A stretch of 64,000 bases of DNA from Bryoerythrophyllum caledonicum. Lineage: Eukaryota; Streptophyta; Bryopsida; Pottiales; Pottiaceae. A program made the translations under genes and the position numbers. Every line of letters starts with the position of its first letter. Within the stretch, counting starts at the first letter, position 1. Of this stretch, positions 24,799 to 36,314 are shown piece by piece. Below the pieces are notes generated by a model that ran no database searches, had not been told where the DNA came from, and saw nothing but the letters and a program-made list of their open reading frames with translations. Where the stretch lies: contig OZ020523.1 in the NCBI GenBank assembly GCA_963971425.1, positions 15,868,867 through 15,932,866 on the forward strand. Direction: 5' to 3'.

Positions 24799-26121
24799 AA
24801 ACACACAAAAATGCCAAAGACCCACACAAACATGCCCATGCCACCCCATACTACTTTCAAAAAGAAGATTGACCTTCCAAAGAAGATACCCCCGACAAAG
24901 GCCTGATTAGATTTTTGGGCAAATATCTCAAAAAAAAAGACTTCTACAACAACCTTGATACAATCTCAGACAACTTCCCTAACATAGAAAAGTGGACTAA
25001 CAACAATGACATAGACAATGAACTCTCTACAAATTTTTGGAAAAACCCCATCATCACCGATTCACAAATCACATGCCTTATCAAATTCCGTACCGGTCAA
25101 TACATGGGAAACGCCCGTAAACAACTCTTATTTGGAATAGAAAGATTCCCATCCATAACATGCCCCATATGCCCCTCAACGGACCCCGACACATGGCTTC
25201 ATGTTCTACTCAAATGCCAAAACCACCACATTCACTCTCTAATTGTTAGAAGACATAATAAAGCGGTATGGGAAGTCCGAAAACTAATCACCTCCTACAA
25301 TAAATCGAGATGTTTTATACTAATGAACGCTGGCACTTTTAATAACAATCCACAAGAAAATACGGTCCCTCCTTGACTACACCCATGCTCATGTATGACC
25401 CAAAGATGTCATTGCAACGCTAGGCTCAAAGTGGACATCCTCTGTGTTAAAGGTTTACCATATAATGATCCACCACCCGATCACACTAACCAAGACTACA
25501 CCATTCAATTCATTGAATTCACATATTGCAATGATAGATTTTCCCCGGAAACAATCCAAAATAAAATTGACAAATACCAACCCCTTATTGACGACATCAT
25601 TGCCCTTGGAAGGAATGTGGACCCCCTTATTGTAATCACATCCGGCGCTCGTGCCACCACCTTTATCCCAACTATGAAAACTCTAGAAGATACCTTCAAA
25701 ATACCCATTGAAACAATTAAAACCACCTTTCAAAACATTAACACCATCGCTATTCAATATGCCATGTCCATTTTACTACATAAACGCAAAATTGAAAACA
25801 ACCAAGCCCTTTCCGATACACAAGACCCCCTTAATTTCTTTCCCCCGCTTTGATTTTTCTTGATTGGTTGGCTTTGTGGTTCCTGGCTACTTGCTAGGTT
25901 GGTTTGTGGTTTTTTGGCTATTTGCTTGGTTAGATGGATGGTTTTATGGTTGGGTGTTTGTTTAGCAGGTTTATGGCTACCTGTTACATAGTGTCTACCC
26001 TCAAAAGGGGGAAGTAGTTCCTGCTTGCTAATTCCTTGTCCGGTGGACATGGTCTTGGTAGTGGAACGAACAGACACTTTATTCACGCCGGTCCCCCTTC
26101 GGATACCGGCATTCTTCTTCT
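24799..26121 (+). mobile_element. 5'-truncated LINE (non-LTR retrotransposon)
   Basis: TATCTTACAATCCA lies at 24785-24798 and again at 26122-26135, an exact 14-bp target-site duplication, so both ends are fixed. The element keeps only the C-terminal part of its ORF and a 3' tail that ends in a TTC run. The 3' tail recurs at 14767-14918. A related minus-strand fragment at 35656-36272 has an RNase H piece before the same C-terminal segment, so the full element had RNase H downstream of the RT. Confidence 0.93.
24915..25853 (+). pseudogene. C-terminal part of LINE polyprotein
   Basis: Two open pieces, 24915-25376 and 25395-25853, are in the same frame and separated only by a stop at 25374-25376, after the segment with GTFNNNPQENTV. 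The first contains a zinc-finger-like C-P-x-C block followed by LHVLLKCQNHHIHSL, as in the C-terminal finger of many LINE ORF2 proteins. The second contains CHCNARLKVDILCVKG and a DPLIVITSGARATT block. The RT and RNase H domains are missing because the insertion is 5'-truncated. It cannot make an active protein. Confidence 0.8.
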
Positions 26122-26465
26122 TATCTTACAATCCACACTATCAAAGTTTACAAAAGTTTTTGGGTGTCTTCTTCTAGTAGTTAGCTTGAAGATAGTGGAA
26201 AAATATGCCATTATCTTGAGTCAAAGTATGCTGGCCTTATGCAGGCACGATGGAAAAATAATTTTGCACTCTTCATATGCATGTATCTTACAATCCACAC
26301 AATCAAATTTACAAAAGTTTTTGGGTGTCTTCTTCTAGTAGTTAGCTTGAAGATTGTACAGTTGAAAATAGTAAACGGTTCTTTGAATTAGTCTAATAAT
26401 ATTTCATCTCAAAGTGGCAGTTTTGGGATGGTTTTGGTGAAGCATAAGGCATAGACCTTTAGGGA

Positions 26466-27362
26466 TTAGTGTACAAGCAACCGACAAAAGTCTCTCATCG
26501 AGCCCTTTGTAGAACCATAGTGCGCATAAACAAGACAATATCATCTTGAAGAACATCGATCAAGGATCTCGTGGGAGGGGTGTTCTAAACCAAGGTTGAC
26601 TCATTATCCCCTAAAGAACAAAGCCCATGACTATGACATCAATTCCAATTTCCATTCCATTGTGTGCTCTATTTCTTCATTAAAATATAGGTGGAATTTT
26701 TTAAATATTATTTTTCACACACGAGATCACATGTCTTGCTAACGTCAAAAAATTGCAGATGTTTTGATGGAAATTTATATATTATTTCGATTTTATGAAT
26801 TACAATAACTTATTCAATTTTATGTATTTCTCAAAAAAACAAATTTGGAATGGAAACTACACTTCATAATCTTTGTTTTATTGGTTGGACTCACATTTAA
26901 AAAGTTAAATTTTAATGACTCAAATTAAGATTTAGAACAGAAGCTAGAAGTTATTAAAATACAGTTCATTGAGATCTATGTCACAAAGATTTTCTTCTCT
27001 AGATAAAACATAACTACCTCAATGAGGCAAGTTTCATAATCATCTAATACTTTCACATTCAATGAACTCTCCAAAAAAGAAATGATTGAAAAAAGATCAT
27101 TCAAATTGATTATCATCCTGAATTGTCATCCAAGAAACCACTTTTGGGCTCCTCTGTCCTTTAGGGGTTATACCCAAATGTAGGTCAGGATGATGGGGGT
27201 ACTATAACAGGACCCTTGAATTGCAACCCCGTGGGTGATCAGCAAGAGCATGATCAATAGTGAGGGAGTGCAGGCACGCAACGTGTGAATCCATCTTTTG
27301 ATTCCTTCGCAAAACCACACGTTGTAAAACCATGCAAGCCAAGAAGCTTGTTGGCAATAGTA
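26466..27362. other. intergenic, a TTAA-type terminus near 27160
   Basis: AT-rich with no supported ORF. Text near 27150-27170 (GTCCTTTAGGGGTTA) looks like a right end of another TTAA-family MITE whose left end I could not place. Confidence 0.4.
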
Positions 27363-27363
27363 A

Positions 27364-27502
27364 GGGTGTATCTCCATGTGAGCCTGACTTGACATTTGGA
27401 CAGAGGGTTCACTGTTGAGATTTGGATGTCCACCATTATTCCTCCCATCATCCAAGTAAACCCATCGTCCAAATGTAAGGTCAGGCTCACATAGATACAC
27501 CC
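27364..27502. repeat. long imperfect hairpin (37-bp arms, about 63-nt loop)
   Basis: The left arm at 27364-27402 and the right arm at about 27466-27502 pair with a 2-nt bulge and about two mismatches. The shape resembles a young plant MIR precursor or a small inverted-repeat element. Overlapping ORFs (27168-27548 and 27254-27655, minus) cross it and are not supported as genes. Confidence 0.6.
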
Positions 27503-27954
27503 TAAGACTGTGCTTGGTGCATGCCATGTCGGTAAATGTTGAGAGCATTTGGATGACAGCAAATCACTGGTCTTGGGCCACACAACCACCAGTCTCAGCC
27601 AGCATTTTCCAGTAATTTTATAAATTATATCGATGAAAGGTAAATTATAAGTCATTTGAATGACTCATTTATTGAAGAGAAATGGAAAGCAACTCTTTTT
27701 GTGCAGCTTGACAAGTGTTTTGGGCCATGTAATTGGAAGCAGATTTTACCCCTTGGGCCTCTGTGCACTCACTTTGCTACACCGGTCAGTGTATATAGTG
27801 TGGATTTATTATGGATGTGAATCACCTGCACTAATTATATCAAGTAAATGCATGTCAAGTTCATATAGGATATTTGTTTTTAAGTAAGTGTGTGTTAGTT
27901 GACAATTGCATGTATGTTTACAATTAGTGTTGAAACTCAAACTATTCTGGTCCA

Positions 27955-28122
27955 CACTACATTTAATGAACAATGTAGTATTTCACTCACTCTACCACTC
28001 TTGGAAAGATGGTGTGAGATGACCATCCAATATACCAAATATTGGTAAACTATAGGAGAGCCGATCATTACTTGGTATACTCAATGGTCATCTCATACCT
28101 TCTTCCTAGTAGTGTAATTAAT
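27955..28122. repeat. small inverted-repeat element, MITE-like
   Basis: A 28-bp imperfect inverted repeat (left arm about 28010-28041, right arm about 28073-28100) is nested between outer ends CACTAC and GTAGTG. It lies immediately before the TTAA-family element at 28134. Confidence 0.45.
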
Positions 28123-28133
28123 TATTAAATTAA

Positions 28134-29059
28134 CCCCTAAAGGACCACGACCACTTTCGCTTCAAAACTAGTCCAAAACTGCCACTGCCAAAAAGAGACA
28201 TGAAAATCACATTTTAAAGTGAATTTCGGATTTTCAACCGTAAGATCTTAAAATAGACTTCTATATAAACATGCCATAGAATTTTGGTTGCAATCCACCG
28301 CACGGATTGATAGATTTTAGTGTTTAAAGTCAAAACAGTGGTTCATTTTCTTCCCTGCGTTGAGTAGATCAACAGACTTTGACTTCACTTTGTATCAAAT
28401 TTTTGCATTGTACAAGGTCTAAATCTTTTACCATTGTCTTAAGCATGATGTTGTTTCCCAACACACCAATTTTTAGAGGTAAAAAAGGGGTGTAGCATAT
28501 TCAAAACAAGTGTGCAAGGAGTGGAGGTTCAAAAATTGCCATTTCACGTTTTTTTTTTTTGTGAACTACGTATGTATTTGAATGATAATCCAAACGGTCA
28601 ATAAGAAGGTTTTCACCACATATTGTTGTTGAAAAAATGAAAAGTGAAAAATATGAAGATCTCTAGGTTTTATGTAGAAAAGATGAAGTTTTTTTCCCTC
28701 GTTGCCCAACAATGTGTGAAAATGTTTGACTTGGAATAAAATGCCTTTTTACACTAAAGACAAGATTATTTTTTGAAAATTTCCAGAAAAGAAAATATTC
28801 TTTATATGTGTGAAAAATCTCAATGTCAATAGAAACTTTTGTCAAAATTTTTGGAGGTGCCCGGTGTCCCCACTTTTAGCTTTAAGTGGTACTAACTTTC
28901 AAACCACAAATCCAAAAAATAAAATAAAAATATGCCCACAAAGCTCTTATCAGAGGCAATCTAGAATAAAAATTTAAGAGAAAAAGGATTTTTTTTCGAA
29001 TTTTAGGAACCTACCCAAAATCAGAAATCCCCCCGAAGGAGACTGTGGTCCTTTAGGGG
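28134..29059 (+). repeat. TTAA-family MITE, group A, copy 2 (926 bp)
   Basis: It is flanked by TTAA (28130-28133 and 29060-29063), begins CCCCTAAAGGACCAC and ends in the inverse of that. Its length is the same as the copy at 4290-5215 and the sequences are near identical by eye, so these two are the youngest pair of the family seen here. Its minus-strand ORF (28663-28845) is not supported. Confidence 0.85.
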
Positions 29060-29063
29060 TTAA

Positions 29064-30210
29064 TAATAGAGATAGATTGTCATTTGATTACATGCCTAAC
29101 TATCGTACACGCCGGTCAGTTTCAGACACTCCCTACCGAAGTATTTATTTTTTCCAATTCACAATGGTTTGGACACAATGGGTACCTAGGTATCACATGA
29201 GCATTGCCTAAAAATTGATAAGTTGATGGAAATCATCCGTGGATGAATGCGGTGCGCCGCCGTATGTCCCTAAACCATAGATTAGTAACAAAATAATATA
29301 TGCTAAAACACTACAATGCGGAGAGGCCCTCGACGCCACGTCCCGTGACATTCCGTTTGACACCAATAGTAAAGAAATTCCAGATACCAACAGAAATTTC
29401 ACGCAACAAAGAACGTTTGGAAATGGATTTCAGATTAGTCGAGTCAATAAACACCAAACGAAGCTAAGATTGGTCTTTGAATGTGATGATTATCAAAGAG
29501 TTCACTTGACCCAATTCCTATGAGTAAACAAAGCACTAATATCTCAAAAACTGCAATCCTTTTAGAAGATAGTCCTAAGCAATAATTCATGAAAAAATCA
29601 AATCGAAACCTCAACACTCATGGCCTACTCTCAAACGAAGCAAATGAAGTAGACTCACCCTTTGAAAAAAAATTAAAAATCCAAAGGCTATGTGGGCAAG
29701 GGAGATTGAACGTTTGTCATCTCTATCACCTTTGTCATTCATTTCACCTTTGTCATCCATCCGATCACTTATTCTATCACTCATCCAATCACTTATCTAT
29801 CCATCTTGTTAATGTCACACTTTCACTACACTTTTTGGTATTATCAAGGGTGATAGGGATATTAACAAGGGAGTTTTGAACTAGGGAAATTGGTTTCAAG
29901 GTTTTGGATGACAATATCAAGGTGTTCTATTAACAAGGGTGATAATATCAAGGTTAGTCTGTTTGCATAGACCATGTGAAAGACAGATTTAGTGTCAGTC
30001 CAAGAAACCAAACATTGACAACTTATCATAAGCTTCCGGACAAAGTGTTGCATCACTCTGACGTCAAGGAAAGGTAAAACCAAGCCTAAATGAACAAGTC
30101 AGCCAACGAAGTTAGCCTAGAAACTGCTCAAAATTTCTCCAGAAAACAGAACCTCTTCCACTAAACCGGCTTTTCCCCCTCTTTGCACCAAATGGGGCTG
30201 TTTTCAACAC
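29064..30210. other. intergenic, low-complexity patches
   Basis: About 29720-29800 is a quasi-repeat of 'atcac/tcatcc' words, and 29830-29960 repeats 'tatcaagg' and 'taacaaggg' words. I see no gene; the 96-codon ORF at 29589-29879 runs through the low-complexity text. Confidence 0.4.
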
Positions 30211-30751
30211 TGAGGGCCGCTTCACACCGGGCCGAGTTGAGAATCCGTCCGTCAAAATTTGAACCCAAACTATGGCGAGAGTCCAAACTTTTGGATTAAA
30301 AAAAAACATTAAAATATATATATTGAAGCCTTCGGGCGGCTGTGCTGTGAAGCCCCAAAGCCCAAGTCCATAGTCCAAACCCCATATCATTATGCCAAAA
30401 AATATTAGCCAATAAAAACCAGCCAAAAATGATCAGCCAAAAAATTCGGCCTCTTTCATCTAACGGTCTAGATCTTGTCAGATTTTGATTATTTTATTGA
30501 AAATATCGACGAACTCTTGATGGAAGTTTGGGTCAACTAAAAACGGCTACCCAAGTTTTGCTCGAGAGTTCATCGCCTTGACACCAAAACTCTCCAAAAG
30601 TATTGCCATGTAGGCACATTGGAAGACGACAACCTTTGGACTTTGGCCTTTGGTGTGAAGGCCAATAGGCTGGACTTTGGCCATTTAAGCAATCTCATTG
30701 GTGGAAACCGACGGACTCTCGACTCGGGCGTTAGGTGTGAAGCGGCCCTCA
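30211..30751. repeat. 541-bp MITE with about 40-bp imperfect inverted ends
   Basis: TGAGGGCCGCTTCACACC at 30211-30228 is repeated in inverse at the other end (to 30751), and similarity continues inward for about 40 bp with small gaps. No clear target-site duplication was found. An older relative lies at about 22970-23600. No coding sequence is supported. Confidence 0.7.
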
Positions 30752-30780
30752 AAATTTGACAGTTTGGTAATCATGAAGTG

Positions 30781-31228
30781 TCACCAATAAAAAGAAAAAA
30801 AAGAAAAAAAAAGTGTTTGAATGTGTCGAAAACTTGTGAATAGTGTCGAAATGAGCCCCATTTGTAGCACAGAAAGAACTTCCACCAAGCTGTTTCTTTT
30901 CTCTTTCTGGTGATACGAAACTTGCTTTGATCCAAAGAGAATGAAGTTAGAATCTGCTGAGCAGATTAGGATGGCTCGCCGCATGTCCTGGCACTCTTGC
31001 GACATGGAGTTAAATATAGCACCCTCCCAAGAATGGGATAAGAGTGTCTGCCAAAGATCTGGAAGGTTATACTTCTGTCGCCTTTCCCGTTTGCCCTCTC
31101 GAGTTGCCGCATCCGCATCTCGAACCTGCCTGCGATTCCCTCCCGCCACCTCATCATCTCCACTGCACCCACGAGTACTTCTGTCAAGTCAAGGGGAAGA
31201 AAAAGAGGAGGAAACCAACTTAGGCTAG
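30781..31228. other. ORFs on both strands, coding status unclear
   Basis: A minus-strand frame (31149-30781, 122 codons) and a plus-strand frame (30941-31228, 95 codons) overlap. The first half of the minus-strand frame is moderately GC-rich and protein-like, but its end runs into poly-A/T text. I recognise neither. This may be part of the upstream region of the small ORF at 31593. Confidence 0.2.
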
Positions 31229-31592
31229 CTCTCTTTCCACTGGCGCAACCTGCACGTTGTCGCCATTGCCTGCTGCTCGCCGCCGTGTGGAAAGTTTTAT
31301 ATTAGTTTTCAAGGGTAGGTAGAAACCGAGCGCGCGTGTTGCTATACATTGGAATCCGGTCTTGCACCTTCAGTCTATCTCACAGCGCTTGGAGAGTGCC
31401 TGAAACTTGAGAGTATTCTGGAATTTCAGCTGTGAAGTGAGTTTGAGAGCTGATAACTGATCGGTCGGTGCCATTATAGTACTCCAGCTTGTGCCTGAAC
31501 TAGAGCTTGGAGAGCGTCGATAGTGTGACTCTGATTCGCTGAGCAGATTCAGCTTTCAAGTGAGGACTCTGGTCTGTTCTTTTGGCTTGGTG

Positions 31593-31802
31593 ATGGAGTC
31601 TGTGGCGGGTTTGGACGAGAGGAGGCGGGTGGCGGACGCGGCAGCACCCGAGGGGACGCCCGCCAGGACGAACCCGTATGCGAACGGGTACATGGGCGCC
31701 GCGAACGGGACCAAGCGCACTGCCGCGTTGTGGAAGAGGAACCGCATCACGCCCATCAATTCCAGAGACTCGCCTCATGTGCTTGCTCAAGAAGCCAGGT
31801 GA
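31593..31802 (+). CDS. small unidentified GC-rich ORF or first exon
   Basis: This 69-residue frame (an upstream ATG at 31560 would give 80 residues) is much more GC-rich than its surroundings, rich in Ala, Arg and Gly, and contains the segment NPYANGYMGAANGTKR. A TATA-like sequence lies near 31290. The frame ends in CCAGGTGAAG, which could also be a splice donor, so this may be a first exon rather than a complete protein. I do not recognise the family. An opposite-strand frame of similar length overlaps it, a usual by-product of GC-rich DNA. Confidence 0.4.
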   Translation: MESVAGLDERRRVADAAAPEGTPARTNPYANGYMGAANGTKRTAALWKRNRITPINSRDSPHVLAQEAR

Positions 31803-31853
31803 AGATGGAGGTTATGACCAGGCTGGAGAATATCATGCACTGGCCGGATTCAG

Positions 31854-31931
31854 TAGAGATTTTGTCCTTTGAGATGAGCTTTGGCAGCTGGTATTTAGGT
31901 CTAGAGATTTTGTCCTTTGAGATGAGCTTTG
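31854..31931. repeat. 28-bp direct repeat, 50 bp apart
   Basis: The block AGAGATTTTGTCCTTTGAGA and its continuation occur at about 31854-31881 and 31904-31931, just after the small ORF. Confidence 0.7.
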
Positions 31932-33927
31932 TGTAAAGGGCGGTGAGAAGTTTGGCTTTTGGGCGCTGCGAATAGGCACGCTTTAGGCATTGTTCAATTT
32001 TGTACAGCATCAATGGAATTACTGGCTTGTGTTCAACATGGCTGTTTGGAAGCCATGACTTCGTAAATATGGATCTATATATATAGTGTATCGCTTGAAC
32101 CCATTTTGAACTAAAATCTCGGTTTGGCAAACACGGAACTGCCTAGATTGAATGAATTGATCTCCATCAAACTTCAGTTATATCTGAAAGGAGTTCGATT
32201 AGCTGTTGATTGGCAGTCGTACTCCTGGCTTCGGCAATCTAGGGAGCCCTCTCTAAATATCACGAATATGTAGTGTATTTAGAACCTCAAAATCTCACTT
32301 TGGCAAGCCTTAAATTTCTGTGAAAGGAGTGAATTGATCTCCATCTAGCCTTTGCTCTTCATGCTTTGATTAAGTTTCTCGGATTGACAGAAAAGTTTGA
32401 GTTGTAAGGACAATTTCCGCTGATGGGTCTTTGCACTTTAGGTAGGACTGCGAAAGAAGAGCATTTACACTAGGTCGTGATGGGATGGTACAGATAAGAG
32501 TATGTGGCTTTTGCAATGCCTTTTTGACACCTGAAGGGGCAGAAGTTATAGAAGTGTTTTCGCTTTGTTATAGCACATATTCTTGGTTCAAGAAAAAAGT
32601 GATCCTAAGTTAGTGCACATGTCTTGAGGACAATACCTTAAAGTGATGTTCGGTTTGTCTAAAAAAATCGTTTCGAATCACTAGAATTTTCCTTGAAAGT
32701 AAAGGGGGTGACCTTGCATATCCCCTACTTTATGGTTTTCTGATTATAATTGGGACCACGTAGTTAGGGTGACTTGGTTTGGGGAACGTATGGAGGAATC
32801 TTTGGTCAACTCTTTGGGAACTTAGAGTACGTTTGGGGGAGCTTCAGCTTGAATTGAGTAGGTTCCAAGAGCATTGATTGCTTTGACTACTCATGCATTT
32901 CAGGCCTTTTGTTTTGGTTTCAGAGTTTTAGCGAGATTTGGCTAGAGTGGCGACACAAACTTTTTGACGACCGCAAGTTTGGCGACACAAAGTTTCTCTT
33001 GAAACCATACAAAACCAAATTTTCTCCGTAAATATCCATTTTGGAGAATTCATCTCTATAAACATAGATTTGTACATCCCTTTTGGCGACAAGTTGGAGT
33101 CCCCATTGTTCATTAGTAGCAATATGGCGATATGCCAACGGCCATCAATGAAGTTTTGGAAATATTAAATCTTAAATTTTCCCAATTTTTTGGGAATATT
33201 CTATTTTTGGAAATAAAAATCACTATTTGGCTGTAGGTCGCCAAAAACAAAAGGCCTGATGCATTTCATTGGTACAAAAATTGGGAGTCTGAAACGTATT
33301 TTGCTCTATTTTGGTTCATATTTAATCTCACCCTGCCTTTCTCTTCTCTTTCCTTCTTGACAAGGAATTTAAGGAAAACTCTACCTTTGTCCATAGTTTT
33401 GTGAATCTAGAAAATATTGCCTAAACTAAACAATAATTCTACTCCACATATAGGGTGCAGCTAGAATATACATTCATCCCTTCCATAAGTAATAGCCAAA
33501 TGTGGCGCCAAGGATGGAGGTTTTAAGAACTTAGTAGAGGTTAAAAGTTAGTAGAGGGCTTGAAAACTTAGCCGATTTCACCTCCAACCATGTGCACTAT
33601 TAAGCGGTTCAGTGGAAGAGACGGCGGGTGCATTGGAAAGAGTTCCTTCAACAAAGGAGATGGAGTAACCCAACGGTTCAACGGAGAGCAACACCGCAAC
33701 GCAACGGAGTTCAACAAAGCTAGAAATGGCGACTGTGCATGGCGGTAGTGAGGGCAACGAAGAGAGATTAGGTTATGGGCAACAATGGGGTGGATAACAC
33801 CCGGGAGGTGTTTGTAATCTTGGGCATCGTGGTGTCGTCCAACATCGAGCATCTTGAGATTCTCAATAAGGAGAAACACATCTTCACTAGTGCATGTTGA
33901 ACACTGGCCACTACCTGTAGAACTACC
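31932..33927. other. intergenic, no supported gene
   Basis: No domain or long coding-like frame is visible. Minus-strand frames near 32920-33138 and 33568-33974 have no recognisable features. Confidence 0.45.
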
Positions 33928-34134
33928 ATGCTATGCAAAGAACAAAACGTCAACGGTCGGCACTCCACCACCATGCTTGAGTCCTACGTCATCAACGTGT
34001 CTGACGACAATATGCACACGGAGATGCACATGTTCGCCGACACTGTCATCATGTGCAACCTCAAGTCCTTGGTGCAAGTCATCGAGTAGTGCACCATCAA
34101 GGCCATGACCAACCAATTCTCTGCTTCGTTGGTG
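33928..34134 (+). pseudogene. short coding-like fragment with one in-frame stop
   Basis: From the ATG at 33928 a 53-codon frame reaches a TAG at 34087-34089 and then stays open to a TGA at about 34132. It includes TTMLESYVINVSDDN and MHMFADTVIMCNLKSLVQVI, which look like protein rather than random text. Codon positions here are rich in C and G, unlike the surroundings. I do not recognise the family; it may be a fragment of a host gene carried into repeat DNA. Confidence 0.35.
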
Positions 34135-35045
34135 TGAAGAGTTATACCAAGAAAATGTTTGCTTGGATTTGGAAATCTCCGCCCATAGCTTTGCTACAAA
34201 GAGCATGTTTTTCTTGACCTTAAGCTGTAGACTCAAATCTAATTTACATAGCAACATTGTATTTTGGAAGAAAAAGCCTACATCAACTTCATAGTGGAGG
34301 TTATAACTTGCCAGTGATTACATGTCAGCAATGCTTATAAGATAGCTAAGGTTTTAAAGCAACGGCATTATAACTTATGAAAGGTATAACTTATGGGAGG
34401 ATGAGCGTAGATAATTTCCTTATAACTTAGGGCGTGCTTCCTTGTATCATCCAACCCTTCCATGACCATTTTGGAAACCCACGCTCATTTTGAGATCCCC
34501 ATCCATTAAATTTCATAGAGTTTTGAGGGATCTCTCAAGAAATTAAGACAAGAAACTTATGAGGATTCTTCACGAAGCTATCACTAAACAAATCCCAATG
34601 CTGTTGCAATTTGTTCAATAGAAGATGAGGAAGTTATCTGTTGTGTTTCTTCTTTTGGACATACTTTACGATTATCTAAATTGTGTTCAAATTTGAGGTC
34701 TTGGTAGGTCTCCAATGGCGTTCCAAATTGCACCAAGCCAATGCGAGCTAGCTTGTAACTTAAGCCAAACTTGCCTTTGAGTCCAAATATATGGGCCATG
34801 AGCGAAGGCCATGTGAGCTGGCACATCAGCCCAAGGTGAAGAGAGAAGGATGAATATAGGGTCTCAAGGACCAATAGAAATCTGGTTCGGTCACAGTGTG
34901 CGTCCAACCATTGTTTCCTCTTGTTTTCAGTTTAATTCATTCAAAATGGTAGTTTATATGCATGAATTTCTAATCATATGCATTAGAGAATGCAAGAATC
35001 TTTTTCCAGGTACCATCGGCTCCCTCTACAACAGCCCTGTATGTT
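34135..35045. other. intergenic with dispersed 'ttataactta' repeat
   Basis: Text near 34360-34410 matches the end of the tandem repeat after the 506-codon gene (near 44475-44515), so it is a dispersed repeat. The minus-strand 107-codon ORF (34584-34907) is not recognised. Confidence 0.4.
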
Positions 35046-35480
35046 TAACCCTTAAAGGTTAGTGGGGAACCATATATACGAGGGACCATATATAGTCGCA
35101 TATTTTACTCTTAACATACAATAAATGTACAATATTTTAGCAAGACATACACCTTTGGATTGAAAATTCTTCAACTAACATGTTTTGTTTGGAGGTCATT
35201 TTAATATCTGAACCTTATCATGTTCAAATACAACACCATAAATGTAGAATATATGACCATTTTGCAACTTCTAGAGCTTGTAGTAGGTGCAATAATGATC
35301 TAAATTAAATTTTTCATGTGTCAATAGACCACGCTCAACACAAATACAAACTTTTGCAACTATTGTATACATCAACTATTGCACCTTATATGTCAAATAC
35401 ACAGAACACATCATGTTGCAACCCAAATGTGGCTTCTCATACCTTTCAAGGTTAAATATCATCTATTACAATATCCTTGT
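35046..35480. repeat. TTAA-family MITE, group B, left-end fragment
   Basis: It starts with a TTAACCCTTAAAGG terminus and matches the first few hundred bases of the elements at 18415 and 39819. It has no matching right end before the LINE fragment. Confidence 0.5.
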
Positions 35481-35655
35481 TGTAGAGGGATCTAATTGTT
35501 GTAACAAATGCTCTTGTAAAGGAAGCTGAATGTATCCCTGCCATACTACTTCATATTAGTCTAGTGGAGACCAGGTTTTTTTGTGGGTTATTATTGAAGG
35601 TTCCAACATTTGCAAAAATAAAGCAACCAAATTTATTTGAAGATGCTATATGTTT

Positions 35656-36272
35656 TCAAATTTCCAAGACATCTTTGTTGTGTCTCTTGACAATCAAAGA
35701 GTTTATGTGGTGTTGACATTTGAGTAGGACATGAAGCCACGTGTTTGATTTTGTTGGTAATACAATGGGGCATGTAATGGATGGATATCTTTCTATACCA
35801 AAGAAACTTTGTTTGCGAGCATCACCCATATATTGGCTAGTACAGAATTTGATAAGACATGCTCTTTGTGAGTCTCTAATCATCGGGTTTCACAAAAGTT
35901 TGTGGAGAGTTCATTGTCTATGTTGTTGTAGCATGTCCATTTATTAATGTTAAAAAATAGTTATGTCATCAAATCAAGATCGTTCTTAAAATTTTGTTTT
36001 GAGAGATGTTTGTCTACAGATCTAATGGGGCCTTTGTTAGGGAGCTCTTCCATAGAAGCTCAATCTTCCTAGTGGAAATAGTATAGAGTTGCATGGGCAT
36101 TTTTAAATGGATGTTTGGCATCTCTACAAGATTTCTCTCTTCCTTCTTTTGTTAATTTATATGCTTGTTCATTTCTATTTATATCAACATGAGCTCTAAT
36201 TTTACAGAGAGTTGTAATTTTTGTGCAATTTTGTAGCATTTGAACCATAGATATTAGCATAATTATAGTCAA
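35656..36272 (-). pseudogene. LINE fragment: RNase H end and C-terminal domain
   Basis: On the minus strand, 36272-36069 contains CKIRAHVDINRNEQAYKLTK, which fits the C-terminal part of an RNase H domain (the usual 'RAHVGI.GNE.AD' motif, with Tyr in place of the Asp). After stops, 35883-35656 carries CLIKFCTSQYMGDARK and WLHVLLKCQHHINSLIV, closely matching the LINE at 24915-25376 but with the first Cys pair disrupted. Related but older than the copy at 24799. Confidence 0.75.
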
Positions 36273-36314
36273 GGTGATTGTTGTGGAAGATAGGGTGTAT
36301 TATTTGTATGTTAA

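Larger units (their letters stand above)
24124..26465 (+). repeat. TTAA-family MITE, group D, copy 2, split by a LINE
   Basis: It starts CCCCTAAAGGAC after TTAA (24120-24123) and ends CCTTTAGGGA followed by TTAG, a one-base change from TTAA. The LINE at 24799-26121 sits inside it. A 164-bp block is duplicated around 26123-26354, on the far side of the LINE. Confidence 0.7.

Noticed and set aside
27168..27655. Two overlapping minus-strand ORFs of 126 and 133 codons
   Set aside because: They run across the long inverted repeat, so they partly encode a sequence and its inverse; no domain.
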